Of a stretch of 64,000 bases of DNA, positions 7,980 to 15,944 are shown one piece after another. Position 1 is the stretch's first letter. Each line of letters opens with the position of its first letter. Below the pieces are notes generated by a model. The model worked only from the letters and a program-made list of their open reading frames with translations. It was not told the origin of the DNA and searched no databases. The position numbers and the translations under genes are program-made. The stretch spans positions 124,001-188,000 of the forward strand of contig JADJFB010000003.1 of assembly GCA_016708845.1 (NCBI GenBank), written 5' to 3'. This stretch comes from Bacteroidota bacterium (GTDB lineage: Bacteria; Bacteroidota; Bacteroidia; B-17B0; Aurantibacillaceae).

Positions 7980-8648
7980 TTATTTTTTTGGTTTGGTGGC
8001 TGAGCTCGTCGAAGCCATTTTCTTCAATTCTTTTTCTGTTTCTTCTTTTCCCCATGATGGCGATAAAGAAGATTCAGGTTTATATGTTTTTATTTTTTCT
8101 AAAACCAATTCAAAAGCAGGCTTTGCTTTTTTCTCTCCACCACCAAGTGCAGGTGGCGTATTTAAAATGGCTTTTGCTTTTACAAAATGTGCTCTTGGAT
8201 TTGCCTCATTTAACTTCACCGCTTCCATCGCAAATTTAGTGGCCATGGCTCCGTATTTTTGTCCGCGTTGTGCTTTATTGACATTGATACGAGCTGCTAC
8301 AATCATGGATTTTAAAACTAACACTTCCGAATTATTTTTGCTTAACGAATCTGCCTTGTTAGCTAAAGCTTCTGCCTTATTGCATAAAGGATCAATTTCT
8401 ATAGTTGGTTTTTCAAAAGCAGCCAGCGCATCACATAATCCAGCATAATAAAATGCTAGCCATTCCTTTTTTTCTGTTTTAGCTAATGCTTCAAAACCAT
8501 TTGCAGCCTTTATAAAATCAGCAGGGGTTTTTGCGGATTCAAATAACTGAATATTTTTTTTCAATCCTTCTTTATAGCTTGCACTTTGTGCAGACACAGT
8601 AAATACAGAGAAGATGGCAATAGTTAATGTATATAATTTCATTTTCAC
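7980..8648 (-). CDS. Secreted TPR-like hypothetical protein
   Basis: A 222-residue protein with a signal peptide (MKMKLYTLTIAIFSVFTVSAQS, cleavage after about residue 20). The mature part is alpha-helical and alanine/lysine-rich, with helix pairs such as FIKAANGFEALAKTEKKEWLAFYYAGLCDALAAF and FAMEAVKLNEANPRAHFVKAKAIL, which resemble TPR repeats. The C-terminus PSWGKEETEKELKKM is conserved in similar Bacteroidota proteins. It is the first gene of the minus-strand cluster 8648-6721. Probably periplasmic, scaffold-like; no enzymatic residues are apparent. Confidence 0.65.
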   Translation of the reverse strand: MKMKLYTLTIAIFSVFTVSAQSASYKEGLKKNIQLFESAKTPADFIKAANGFEALAKTEKKEWLAFYYAGLCDALAAFEKPTIEIDPLCNKAEALANKADSLSKNNSEVLVLKSMIVAARINVNKAQRGQKYGAMATKFAMEAVKLNEANPRAHFVKAKAILNTPPALGGGEKKAKPAFELVLEKIKTYKPESSLSPSWGKEETEKELKKMASTSSATKPKK

Positions 8649-8775
8649 GACACAAATATAAACTAGTTTATAATCTAAACCAAATTACTTGTCATTAAAA
8701 TAGTTTACTTAATCGGTTAAAAACATCTAAATAACTAATTATTAGCTATTTAAAGAAAATAATATTGTTAATAGC

Positions 8776-8804
8776 TTGTTATTAAATAAATTTGATTACC
8801 TTTG
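8776..8804 (+). promoter_or_regulatory. Promoter of DEAD-box helicase gene
   Basis: A Bacteroidota-type promoter: TTG at 8776-8778, and the -7 box TACCTTTG at 8797-8804, an exact TAnnTTTG match with an 18-base spacer. The start of transcription would be near 8811, giving an untranslated leader of about 125 bases. Confidence 0.65.
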
Positions 8805-8814
8805 CCCCGCAATT

Positions 8815-8898
8815 AGATTTAATATTTGCATCCAATACATTGTGAACGCGCCTACGTCGGGCTATAAAATGTTCACAGCTACTGCGGAAATTAAATCT
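8815..8898 (+). promoter_or_regulatory. Structured 5' leader of DEAD-box helicase
   Basis: Nested inverted repeats inside the predicted leader: outer arms AGATTTAAT (8815-8823) and ATTAAATCT (8890-8898), middle arms TGTGAAC (8841-8847) and GTTCACA (8871-8877), and an inner GC-rich hairpin around GCGCCTACGTCGGGC (8848-8862). The structure ends 38 bases before the ATG. Long structured leaders that control RNA helicase expression, for example after cold shock, are known in other bacteria; a similar role here is inferred. Confidence 0.5.
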
Positions 8899-8936
8899 TA
8901 GTTAGCAGCTAGTAATAATAATTTAAACAAAAACAA

Positions 8937-10889
8937 ATGACATTTCAAGAATTAGGCTTGGAGCCGATGCTCCTAAAAGCCGTGACCGAGATGGGCTTCG
9001 AAAATCCTACGCCTATCCAAGAACAAACTATTCCTCAGTTGAAGGATAAATCTACCGACATGGTAGCCCTTGCACAAACAGGAACAGGAAAAACTGCAGC
9101 ATTTGGCCTGCCTTTATTAATGAAGTTAGATTTAAACTCTCGCTTCACTCAGTCTTTAATTTTAGCACCACCTTGTGAGTTATGTGTTCAAATCAGTAAA
9201 GATTTAATTAACTATTCAAAATTCCTTAACGGATTAAGAGTAACTGCTGTTTACGGTGGAGCACCAATCATGTCTCAAATCCGTGATATTAAAGCTGGTT
9301 CTCAAGTAATTGTTGCAACTCCAGGTCGTTTAATCGACTTAATTGAGCGTAAAGCTATCGACTTATCTCATGTAGATGTAGTTGTATTGGATGAAGCTGA
9401 TGAGATGTTAAACATGGGATTTAAAGATGATTTAGATCAAATTTTAAGTAACACGCCTCCAACAAAAAATACATGGTTATTCTCTGCTACAATGCCTCGC
9501 GAAGTTGAGCGTATTGCAAGTAAATACATGGAATCTCCTTTAGAAATTTCTGTAGGTAAAAAGAATCAAGGTGCTGAAAACATTCAACATATTTACTACA
9601 CAGTAAATCAACGTGATCGTTACGCAGCTTTAAAACGTATTGCAGATTTTTACCCAGATATATTTGGTATTGTTTTCTGTCGTACAAAAGCAGAAACTCA
9701 AGATGTAGCTGATCAATTAATTAAAGATGGTTATAATGCTGATGCCTTACATGGTGATTTATCTCAAGCACAACGTGATTTAGTAATGAAACGTTTCCGT
9801 AGCCACACGCTACAAATGTTAGTTGCTACGGATGTGGCAGCTCGTGGTATTGACGTTAATAATGTAACTCACGTAATTAATTATAACTTACCTGAAGAAG
9901 CAGAAAACTACACGCACCGTTCGGGTCGTACTGGTAGAGCTGGTAAAACAGGTATCGCTATTGCAATCGTTACTCCTCGTGAAGTAAATAAAATTCGTGA
10001 TATCGAACGTATTATTCAAAATACATTTACGAAAGCTGACGTGCCAGATGGCGTTGCAGTTTGCGAAAAACAATTATTCCATTTAGTTCATAAATTACAT
10101 AATGTAGAGGTAAAAGACGATGAAATCGAAACTTACCTTCCAAAAATTTATGATGAATTAAAAGATTTATCAAAAGAAGAATTAATTAAACGTTTTATTT
10201 CTGAAGAGTTCAATCGTTTTTATGCTTACTACCAAAATTCTCAAGATTTAAACATTGGTAATGATGGAAACAACGGTAAAACAACTCGTTTCTTCATGAA
10301 TATGGGCGAATTAGATGGATTTAACCGTAATTCTATCAAAGATTTCTTAGTGGAGATTTCTGGTATCAATGCTCGTGTTATTTTCAATGTAGATGTTAAA
10401 AATTCATTCTCTTTCTTTGAAACAGAAAACAAACATGTGGATGAGTTCTTAGCTTTAAACAAAAAAGGAATTGAGTTTAATGCTCGTGTGATTTCTTTTG
10501 AAGTTTCTAAAGCAAAACCTTCTGGAGGATACGGTGAAAAACGTTCTTACGGTGGTGGTTCAAGAGAAGACGGTCGCCGTTCATACGGTGGCGGTGGTGG
10601 CGGAGAACGTCGCTCATACGGTGGAAATCGCGAAGGTGGTGGAGAACGTAAATCTTATGGTGGCGGAGAACGCAAAACTTACGGAGGTGGCGAAAGCCGT
10701 TCTTACTCAGGTGGTGGCGAACGTCGTTCATCTTATGGTGGAAACAAAGAAGGTGGAGACCGTAAACCATTTAACCGCGAAGGTGGTTCTGGTGGCGGCG
10801 AAAGACGCTCATTTGACAAACCAAGTGGAGAAAGATCTTTTAGCGGAAACCGCGAAGGAGCAGAACGTAGAAAGCGTTTTACTAAATAA
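8937..10889 (+). CDS. DEAD/DEAH-box RNA helicase with DbpA-type RNA-binding domain
   Basis: ATP-dependent RNA helicase of 650 residues, DeaD/CsdA type, acting in ribosome assembly and RNA remodelling. Q motif FENPTPIQEQTIP (21-33), motif I AQTGTGKT (46-53), Ib TPGRLID, II DEAD (152-155), III SAT, V ATDVAARGID and VI HRSGRTGRAG are all present. A DbpA-like RNA-binding domain spans about 435-525, and the tail from about 535 is a glycine/arginine-rich region (GGGERRSYGG units). Motif Ia, normally PTREL, reads PPCEL (78-82), losing the conserved Thr and Arg; this is two base changes and is unusual. It has its own promoter and a structured leader. The repetitive tail also opens long ORFs in other frames, which are not genes. 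Confidence 0.93.
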   Translation: MTFQELGLEPMLLKAVTEMGFENPTPIQEQTIPQLKDKSTDMVALAQTGTGKTAAFGLPLLMKLDLNSRFTQSLILAPPCELCVQISKDLINYSKFLNGLRVTAVYGGAPIMSQIRDIKAGSQVIVATPGRLIDLIERKAIDLSHVDVVVLDEADEMLNMGFKDDLDQILSNTPPTKNTWLFSATMPREVERIASKYMESPLEISVGKKNQGAENIQHIYYTVNQRDRYAALKRIADFYPDIFGIVFCRTKAETQDVADQLIKDGYNADALHGDLSQAQRDLVMKRFRSHTLQMLVATDVAARGIDVNNVTHVINYNLPEEAENYTHRSGRTGRAGKTGIAIAIVTPREVNKIRDIERIIQNTFTKADVPDGVAVCEKQLFHLVHKLHNVEVKDDEIETYLPKIYDELKDLSKEELIKRFISEEFNRFYAYYQNSQDLNIGNDGNNGKTTRFFMNMGELDGFNRNSIKDFLVEISGINARVIFNVDVKNSFSFFETENKHVDEFLALNKKGIEFNARVISFEVSKAKPSGGYGEKRSYGGGSREDGRRSYGGGGGGERRSYGGNREGGGERKSYGGGERKTYGGGESRSYSGGGERRSSYGGNKEGGDRKPFNREGGSGGGERRSFDKPSGERSFSGNREGAERRKRFTK

Positions 10890-10930
10890 AATTTAGGTAA
10901 TTTGGACGCAAGTATATTATTTTTGAAAAA

Positions 10931-10952
10931 AACCTACTATTTTTTGTAGGTT
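10931..10952. repeat. Inverted repeat overlapping rpmB promoter
   Basis: Perfect 7-base arms AACCTAC (10931-10937) and GTAGGTT (10946-10952) with an 8-base spacer. The right arm overlaps the -33 TTTG of the rpmB promoter, so it may be an operator. On the plus strand no T-run follows, so it is not a good terminator for the helicase gene. Confidence 0.45.
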
Positions 10953-10973
10953 AAAAAAGAAATACTATATTTG
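10943..10973 (+). promoter_or_regulatory. Promoter of rpmB-rpmG operon
   Basis: TTTG at 10943-10946 and TATATTTG at 10966-10973, exact matches to the Bacteroidota -33 and -7 elements with a 19-base spacer. Transcription would start near 10980, about 34 bases before the rpmB ATG. Confidence 0.75.
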
Positions 10974-11013
10974 CGTCCCTATTTTAAGGGATAACATTTA
11001 AAGATTATACAAC

Positions 11014-11250
11014 ATGTCACGTATTTGTCAATTAACAGGTAAAAAAGCGATGAAAGGAAATAATGTTTCTTTCTCGAACGCTAAAAGCCGTCGTCAGTTT
11101 AAAGTAAACTTAAAAACTAAAAAGTTTTTTGTTCCTGAAACTGGAGAATGGGTTGTTTTACGCGTATCTACATCAGCTATCAAGAATATTAATAAAAAAG
11201 GAATTTTTGCTTGTTTAAAAGAAGCTGTAGAAGGCGGAATTTTAGCTTAA
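11014..11250 (+). CDS. rpmB: 50S ribosomal protein L28
   Basis: Large-subunit ribosomal protein L28, 78 residues, full length. It begins MSRICQLTGKKAMKGNNVSFSN and has the RRQFKVNLKTKKFFVPETGEW core; the family's conserved RxCxxTGK start is recognisable as RICQLTGK. It is first in a ribosomal operon with rpmG (22-base gap) and the DUF4295 gene (21-base gap), a gene order conserved across Bacteroidota. A consensus promoter is upstream and a terminator follows the third gene. Confidence 0.97.
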   Translation: MSRICQLTGKKAMKGNNVSFSNAKSRRQFKVNLKTKKFFVPETGEWVVLRVSTSAIKNINKKGIFACLKEAVEGGILA

Positions 11251-11271
11251 TTCAATAAATAACAGAAGAAA

Positions 11272-11454
11272 ATGGCAAAGAAAGGTAATAGAATTCAAGT
11301 AATTTTAGAGTGCACAGAGCACAAAGACAGTGGTAAACACGGGACATCTCGTTACATTACTACTAAAAACAAAAAAAATACTCCTGATCGTATTGAGTTG
11401 AAAAAATACAACCCGATCTTGAAGAAAATGACAACTCATAAAGAGATTAAATAA
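11272..11454 (+). CDS. rpmG: 50S ribosomal protein L33
   Basis: Large-subunit ribosomal protein L33, 60 residues. The sequence MAKKGNRIQVILECTEH ... SRYITTKNKKNTPDRIELKKYNP is diagnostic. It lacks the CXXC zinc ribbon pairs of the C+ type, keeping a single cysteine, so it is the zinc-independent form. It lies between rpmB and the DUF4295 gene in one operon. Confidence 0.97.
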   Translation: MAKKGNRIQVILECTEHKDSGKHGTSRYITTKNKKNTPDRIELKKYNPILKKMTTHKEIK

Positions 11455-11474
11455 TCCATTAAAACTAAGAAGAA

Positions 11475-11627
11475 ATGGCAAAGAAGGTTGTAGCAACACT
11501 AAAAACTGGTAAAGGAAATAGCTTTACTAAAGTAATTAAAGTAATTAGATCTCCAAAAACTGGTGCTTATGCATTCCGTGAGGAAATCGTTCAAAACGAA
11601 TTAGTAGCTGATTATTTAAAAAAATAA
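11475..11627 (+). CDS. DUF4295 family small protein
   Basis: A 50-residue basic protein starting MAKKVVATLKTGKG and ending DYLKK. It is shorter than the usual ORF cut-off. DUF4295 proteins are found essentially only in Bacteroidota, nearly always directly after rpmB-rpmG, which suggests a ribosome-associated role. Here the spacing is 21 bases with an AAGAAG purine stretch before the ATG, and a terminator follows 20 bases after the stop. Confidence 0.93.
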   Translation: MAKKVVATLKTGKGNSFTKVIKVIRSPKTGAYAFREEIVQNELVADYLKK

Positions 11628-11646
11628 TTTGCTTTATTATATTAAA

Positions 11647-11683
11647 GAAAGCTTCTTCCGAAACGAAGGAGCTTTTTTGTTTT
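11647..11683 (+). terminator. Terminator of rpmB-rpmG-DUF4295 operon
   Basis: A stem of about ten base pairs, AAGCTTCTTCCG against CGAAGGAGCTT (one G-T pair and one bulge), with an AAA loop, followed by a run of six T. It lies 20 bases after the DUF4295 stop. Confidence 0.85.
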
Positions 11684-11697
11684 TACTATATTAATTT

Positions 11698-11809
11698 AAT
11701 AGGAACGTATTTAAAACTGATATAGCGGATTTACACAGATTTTCTTATCGAATAAATGAAACACTAATCCGTATTAATCAGTCAAATCCGTTTCATCTGC
11801 GTTCCTATT
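11698..11809. repeat. MITE-like repeat with 10-base terminal inverted repeats
   Basis: Perfect terminal inverted repeats AATAGGAACG (11698-11707) and CGTTCCTATT (11800-11809) enclose about 92 bases with GCGGATTTACACAGATTTT and AATCCGTTTCATCTG blocks. I recognise this vocabulary from repeated intergenic sequences in Bacteroidota. It sits between the ribosomal operon terminator and ftsY, and its right end lies just before the ftsY -7 box. No transposase is encoded. Confidence 0.7.
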
Positions 11810-11833
11810 TCAATATTGCACCGATATTTTTAA

Positions 11834-11841
11834 TACATTTG
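11834..11841 (+). promoter_or_regulatory. -7 box of ftsY promoter
   Basis: TACATTTG matches TAnnTTTG exactly, 21 bases before the ftsY ATG. A TTG at 11816-11818 gives a shorter than usual spacer of 15 bases, so the -33 assignment is weak. Confidence 0.5.
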
Positions 11842-11862
11842 TACCCTACTACAAAACACATT

Positions 11863-12843
11863 ATGGGATTTTTCAGTAAACTATTTGGTAAAGAAGAAAA
11901 AGAAAGTTTAAACGAAGGTTTATCAAAAACGAAAGAAAGTTTTTTTGGTAAACTTGCCAAAGCTGTTGCTGGAAAATCAACTGTTGATGCTGATGTATTA
12001 GATAACTTAGAAGAAGTTCTAATTTCTGGCGATGTTGGTGTAAACACTACTTTAAAAATCATTAAGCGTATTGAAGCGCGTGTTGCCGCCAATAAATATG
12101 TGGGAACTGGCGAATTAAATAATTTATTAAAAGAAGAAGTTGCTGCATTATTAACCGAAAATAATTCTACCGATACCATCTCTTTTGAAATCCCTAAATT
12201 ACCATTAAGCGCAACTGGCGAAAAAACTCCTTATGTGATTATGGTAGTTGGTGTAAATGGCGTTGGTAAAACAACAACCATTGGTAAACTATCTCATCAA
12301 TTTAAAAAAGCAGGTTATCACGTTGTACTTGGTGCTGCAGATACCTTTAGAGCTGCTGCTGTAGAGCAATTGACTATTTGGAGTCAGCGTGTGGGCGTTG
12401 ATATTGTAAGCCAAGGAATGAATGCAGATCCTGCTAGTGTGGCGTTTGATACATTAAGTAGCGCAAAAGCAAAAGGCGCTGACGTCGTGATTATTGATAC
12501 GGCTGGACGTTTACATAACAAGATTAACTTAATGAATGAGTTAACTAAAATTAAAAACGTGATGAAGAAGGTTATTCCTGATGCGCCACACGATGTGCTT
12601 TTAGTTTTGGATGCAAGTACTGGACAAAATGCTATTGAACAATGTAAACAGTTTACTGCCGCAACAGATGTATCTGCTTTAGCATTAACCAAATTAGATG
12701 GTACCGCTAAAGGCGGTGTTGTTATTGGTATTTCCGACGAATTTAAAATTCCTGTAAAATATATTGATGTAGGAGAAAAAATGGAAGACCTGCAGGTTTT
12801 CAATCGCACGGAGTTTGTGGATAGTTTGTTTAGTCAGAATTAA
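11863..12843 (+). CDS. ftsY: Signal recognition particle receptor FtsY
   Basis: SRP receptor GTPase of 326 residues that docks ribosome-nascent chain complexes at the inner membrane. The ATG at 11863 (MGFFSKLFGKEEKE) is chosen because the in-frame TTG at 11839 lies on the -7 promoter box. Domains: a short amphipathic, charged N-terminus, a four-helix N domain (about 25-110), and the G domain with GVNGVGKTTTIGKL (G1), DTFRAAAVEQL (insertion box/G2), DTAGR (G3), TKLDGTAKGG (G4) and a final GEKMEDLQVF. The acidic A domain typical of Gammaproteobacteria is missing, as usual in Bacteroidota. Confidence 0.97.
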   Translation: MGFFSKLFGKEEKESLNEGLSKTKESFFGKLAKAVAGKSTVDADVLDNLEEVLISGDVGVNTTLKIIKRIEARVAANKYVGTGELNNLLKEEVAALLTENNSTDTISFEIPKLPLSATGEKTPYVIMVVGVNGVGKTTTIGKLSHQFKKAGYHVVLGAADTFRAAAVEQLTIWSQRVGVDIVSQGMNADPASVAFDTLSSAKAKGADVVIIDTAGRLHNKINLMNELTKIKNVMKKVIPDAPHDVLLVLDASTGQNAIEQCKQFTAATDVSALALTKLDGTAKGGVVIGISDEFKIPVKYIDVGEKMEDLQVFNRTEFVDSLFSQN

Positions 12844-12909
12844 ATTTTTCAAAAAGAGATAATTGTATTTTTCGATTAAAGCTATTATATTTAATCAAAT
12901 ATATAATCT

Positions 12910-14073
12910 ATGAAAAAACTTTTCTTAATTACACTAATTTTCACGTCTATAACTATTTTTTCTCAAGAGAAAGATTACTCTTTAGCTAAAGTTGGACAAA
13001 AATATGATAATGTTTATATTTTTATAGGTTGTATCTCTATTCACGAATATAATACAATTGATACATGGGAAGTATACTGGCATAAAGGAGATCCTGCGGA
13101 AGCCTTTAAAGAAGCTATTACCAGATGTAGAAAGAAATACAATAATGTTGATGCTATTCTATTTAAAGACGAGAAATTTCAAATTGCAGAATTTATAAAA
13201 TTTGTTGGAAAAGAAGCTTCAGGTGGCGGATTTAAAGGGGGCGATAAAATTCAATACAAAGATGGACGTACTTTACAATATGGTGAAATATCTTTACTTG
13301 ATAATATAAAACAAAGGGCAACAATAAAATATTTAAATGAATATGGAGACGAAAAAACTGATAATGTTCCTTATGAAAAACTAACCTCACTGAGTAAAGA
13401 AGATTACCAAAAAGTCATTGATAAACAAAATATAGATATACAAAAACATAAATTCACTAATGGCGAAAAAGTAACTTGGGCTGATGGCAATAAACCTCAT
13501 TATGGTGAAATACTATCATTAAACAATGAAAAACATGATGCAAACATAAATTATTTAGATAAATATGGTGATGCAAAAACTGAAACCATAGATTTTTTAA
13601 AAGTTGAAAAGGCGGAAGAATCTAAATACAAAGAGTTTATGCAAGCTCAAGATATTGAAATACAAAAACACAAATTTACTACTAACGAAACCGTCAGTTT
13701 TGTTGATGATAAAAAGACTAAAGTTGGTGAAGTAACAGCATTAAATGGATCAAATCATAAAGCTTCTGTGAAATTTTTAAATATATACGGAGAAGAAAAA
13801 ACGAATGACATTAACTATTTTGATTTAGAAAAAATCTCAAAAGATAAATTCAAAGAAGAAGTTGAAAAATATAAAATAGAGATTGCTAAGTATAAATTCA
13901 AAGCTGGAGAAAAAGTAAATTGGTCAAAAGGAGGAATGTTAAAGAAATCAGAAATTATTCAATGTGAAATAATTTCTCTTGATGACCAAAATCATAAAGC
14001 ATTAATAAAATATACAGACAAAGAGAATAAAGAAGTTCAAACTAAAGCTGATTACTTGGATTTATCTAAATAA
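12910..14073 (+). CDS. Secreted protein with four tandem repeats, unknown function
   Basis: A 387-residue protein with a signal peptide (MKKLFLITLIFTSITIFSQ). A unique region (20-108, with two cysteines) precedes four tandem repeats of about 62-66 residues starting near 109, 180, 245 and 315. Each has the pattern F-x-x-G-E-K-V-x-W-x-D/K-G ... GEI-x-x-L ... H-x-A-x-I-x-Y-L-x-x-Y-G-x-x-K-T, then a lysine-rich helix. The alternation of beta-rich cores and charged helices suggests a Tudor/SH3-like strand repeat joined by helices. I recognise no named family. It stands alone and is convergent with pyrC, ending two bases from it. A TATATTTA box at 12886-12893 is a possible promoter. Confidence 0.65.
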   Translation: MKKLFLITLIFTSITIFSQEKDYSLAKVGQKYDNVYIFIGCISIHEYNTIDTWEVYWHKGDPAEAFKEAITRCRKKYNNVDAILFKDEKFQIAEFIKFVGKEASGGGFKGGDKIQYKDGRTLQYGEISLLDNIKQRATIKYLNEYGDEKTDNVPYEKLTSLSKEDYQKVIDKQNIDIQKHKFTNGEKVTWADGNKPHYGEILSLNNEKHDANINYLDKYGDAKTETIDFLKVEKAEESKYKEFMQAQDIEIQKHKFTTNETVSFVDDKKTKVGEVTALNGSNHKASVKFLNIYGEEKTNDINYFDLEKISKDKFKEEVEKYKIEIAKYKFKAGEKVNWSKGGMLKKSEIIQCEIISLDDQNHKALIKYTDKENKEVQTKADYLDLSK

Positions 14074-14075
14074 TT

Positions 14076-15413
14076 CTAATCCCTCTTAAAACTTAACCTC
14101 TCCCCTTTTCTACTTTCATCAAAGGTTCCGTTATCGTACACTAAATGTCCGCTTACAATAGTTTTATTAATGCTTGCAGAGAAAGTTGTTCCTTCAAAAG
14201 GACTCCAACCACATTTATATAATAAAGAAGCTTTGGTTACTTCCGTTGGTTTGTTAAAGTCTACTAAAACTAAATCAGCAAAATAACCTTCGCGGATGTA
14301 ACCACGTTTTTCAATTTTAAAAATATCCGCAACATTATGTGACATCATTCTTACAATTTTCTCTAAGGATATTTTCTTTTGCTTATAAAATTCCAACATT
14401 GCCAAAATAGAATGTTGTACTAATGGCCCTCCACTTGGAGCTTGTAAATATGGTAATTGTTTTTCTTCTAAAGTATGAGGCGCATGGTCAGTGGCTATTA
14501 CGTCAATTCGTCCATCTAAAACAGCTTCAAAAATGTGAGCGCGATCGTATTCTGTTTTTACGGAAGGATTCCATTTGATAAAGTTTCCTTTCTTTTTGTA
14601 ATCGTCATCATTAAACCACAAATGATGAATACATGCCTCCGCCGTAATGCGTTTTTGCTTTAAAGGAATTTTATTAGTGAATAAATCCAATTCTTTAGCT
14701 GTTGAAATATGTAGAATATGTAAACGTGTATTATGCTTCTTTGCTAATTCTACAGCAAAAGATGAGGATTTAAAACAAGCTTCTTCATTACGAATAATAG
14801 GATGAAAATAAGCTGGCAAATCTTCGCCATATTCTTGTACAATTCGTTTTTGATTTTCTTTAATCATTGGATCATACTCGCAATGCGTAGCAATTAACGT
14901 ATTGGCTTTTGAGAAAAATCCTTCTAAGGTCTTTTCATTATCTACCAGCATATCGCCAGTACTTGAACCCATAAAAAGTTTTAATCCGCATACTGTTTTA
15001 TAATCAACTTTTAAAGTTTCTTCTAAGTTCACATTGGTTCCACCCATAAAAAACGAGTAGTTCGCTAAGGAACATTCTTTCGCGCGAGTGTATTTTTTTT
15101 CTAACTCTCCAATCGTAACCGCTTGCGGAACTGTATTTGGCATTTCCATATATGACGTTACGCCACCGGCCACAGCCGCTTTAGCTTCTGTATAAATTTC
15201 GCCTTTGTGTGTTAAACCTGGTTCTCTAAAATGCACTTGGTCATCGATTGCCCCTGGCATTAAAACTAAACCTTCGGCATTAATAATTTTAGCGGTATCA
15301 TCTGTAATATCTTTATCAATTTGCGAAATATAATTTCCATCAATTAATACATCCGACACAAAAGTTTCGTCTTCGTTTACAATTGTAGCATTTTTTATAA
15401 GAATTTTGCCCAT
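14076..15413 (-). CDS. pyrC: Dihydroorotase
   Basis: Amidohydrolase of 445 residues that interconverts N-carbamoyl-aspartate and dihydroorotate in pyrimidine synthesis; cytoplasmic. The zinc-binding DDQVHFREPGLTHKGE motif lies at about residues 57-72, EMPNT at about 90, THCEYD at about 175, HILHIST at about 232 and ATDHAPHT at about 310. The metal ligands are the His pair in VHFRE, further His residues, and the Asp in ATDHAP. The form is the long class I (AllB-like) dihydroorotase, which is the usual type in Bacteroidota. The RlpA gene upstream is separated by one base only, so the two are co-transcribed. It could be named allantoinase by similarity, but the genome type favours dihydroorotase. 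Confidence 0.9.
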   Translation of the reverse strand: MGKILIKNATIVNEDETFVSDVLIDGNYISQIDKDITDDTAKIINAEGLVLMPGAIDDQVHFREPGLTHKGEIYTEAKAAVAGGVTSYMEMPNTVPQAVTIGELEKKYTRAKECSLANYSFFMGGTNVNLEETLKVDYKTVCGLKLFMGSSTGDMLVDNEKTLEGFFSKANTLIATHCEYDPMIKENQKRIVQEYGEDLPAYFHPIIRNEEACFKSSSFAVELAKKHNTRLHILHISTAKELDLFTNKIPLKQKRITAEACIHHLWFNDDDYKKKGNFIKWNPSVKTEYDRAHIFEAVLDGRIDVIATDHAPHTLEEKQLPYLQAPSGGPLVQHSILAMLEFYKQKKISLEKIVRMMSHNVADIFKIEKRGYIREGYFADLVLVDFNKPTEVTKASLLYKCGWSPFEGTTFSASINKTIVSGHLVYDNGTFDESRKGERLSFKRD

Positions 15414-15414
15414 A

Positions 15415-15801
15415 TTATTTTTTTAATGAATCTAACACTGTTATTTCTACTTTGGTTAATCCCGATTTTATAAAATTTAATTGCTTTGCAGCTTTTGTTG
15501 TTAAATCAATTGATCGTTTTGATTTTTGAGGAAGTCGATCATTAATTTTCACAACAACTGTTGAATCATTTTTTAGATTCCTCACCAAAACATACGTTCC
15601 AAATTTAAGCTTTTTATGAGCGGCAGTTAAACTATCGTTACTGAATTTTTCACCAGACGAGGTTTTTCGTCCGTTAAACTTTTGAGCATAAAAACTAGCC
15701 GTTCCAGTTGACTTATTTACTCTTGGAATAGAATCCTGAGCAACAGATATGTTCCCAAAACCTAGCAAAACCAATATGATTAAAACAACTCTCATACCCA
15801 A
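15415..15801 (-). CDS. RlpA-like double-psi beta-barrel protein
   Basis: A 128-residue secreted protein with a signal peptide (GMRVVLIILVLLGFGNISVAQ). The mature part is one RlpA domain: GTASFYAQKFNGRKTSSGEKF, then LTAAHKKLKFGTYVLVRN, INDRLP and RSIDLTTKAAKQL. The catalytic-type Asp in NDR and the His in AAHK of the septal ring lytic transglycosylase family are kept. There is no SPOR domain, so it is the short form. It lies one base upstream of pyrC and is probably the first gene of that operon. Lytic transglycosylase activity is known for some members only; here it is predicted. Confidence 0.85.
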   Translation of the reverse strand: MGMRVVLIILVLLGFGNISVAQDSIPRVNKSTGTASFYAQKFNGRKTSSGEKFSNDSLTAAHKKLKFGTYVLVRNLKNDSTVVVKINDRLPQKSKRSIDLTTKAAKQLNFIKSGLTKVEITVLDSLKK

Positions 15802-15944
15802 AGCTACATTATTTAGCTGAATCTTGCATCCAAATCAGTCGAAAAACTGGCAGATACTTAACCTATTTTAACAGGAAAAGCAAAATAAATGCTGAAAAAT
15901 GACGCTTTTAATAATCTAACAAAATAGTATATTAGCAAAAGTTT

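Noticed and set aside
10498..10896. Long ORFs in other frames across the helicase tail
   Set aside because: They come from the Gly/Arg-rich repeated codons of the helicase and have no independent start signal or family resemblance.
14076..15413. Allantoinase
   Set aside because: Sequence class overlaps with dihydroorotase, but no other purine-degradation genes are present.
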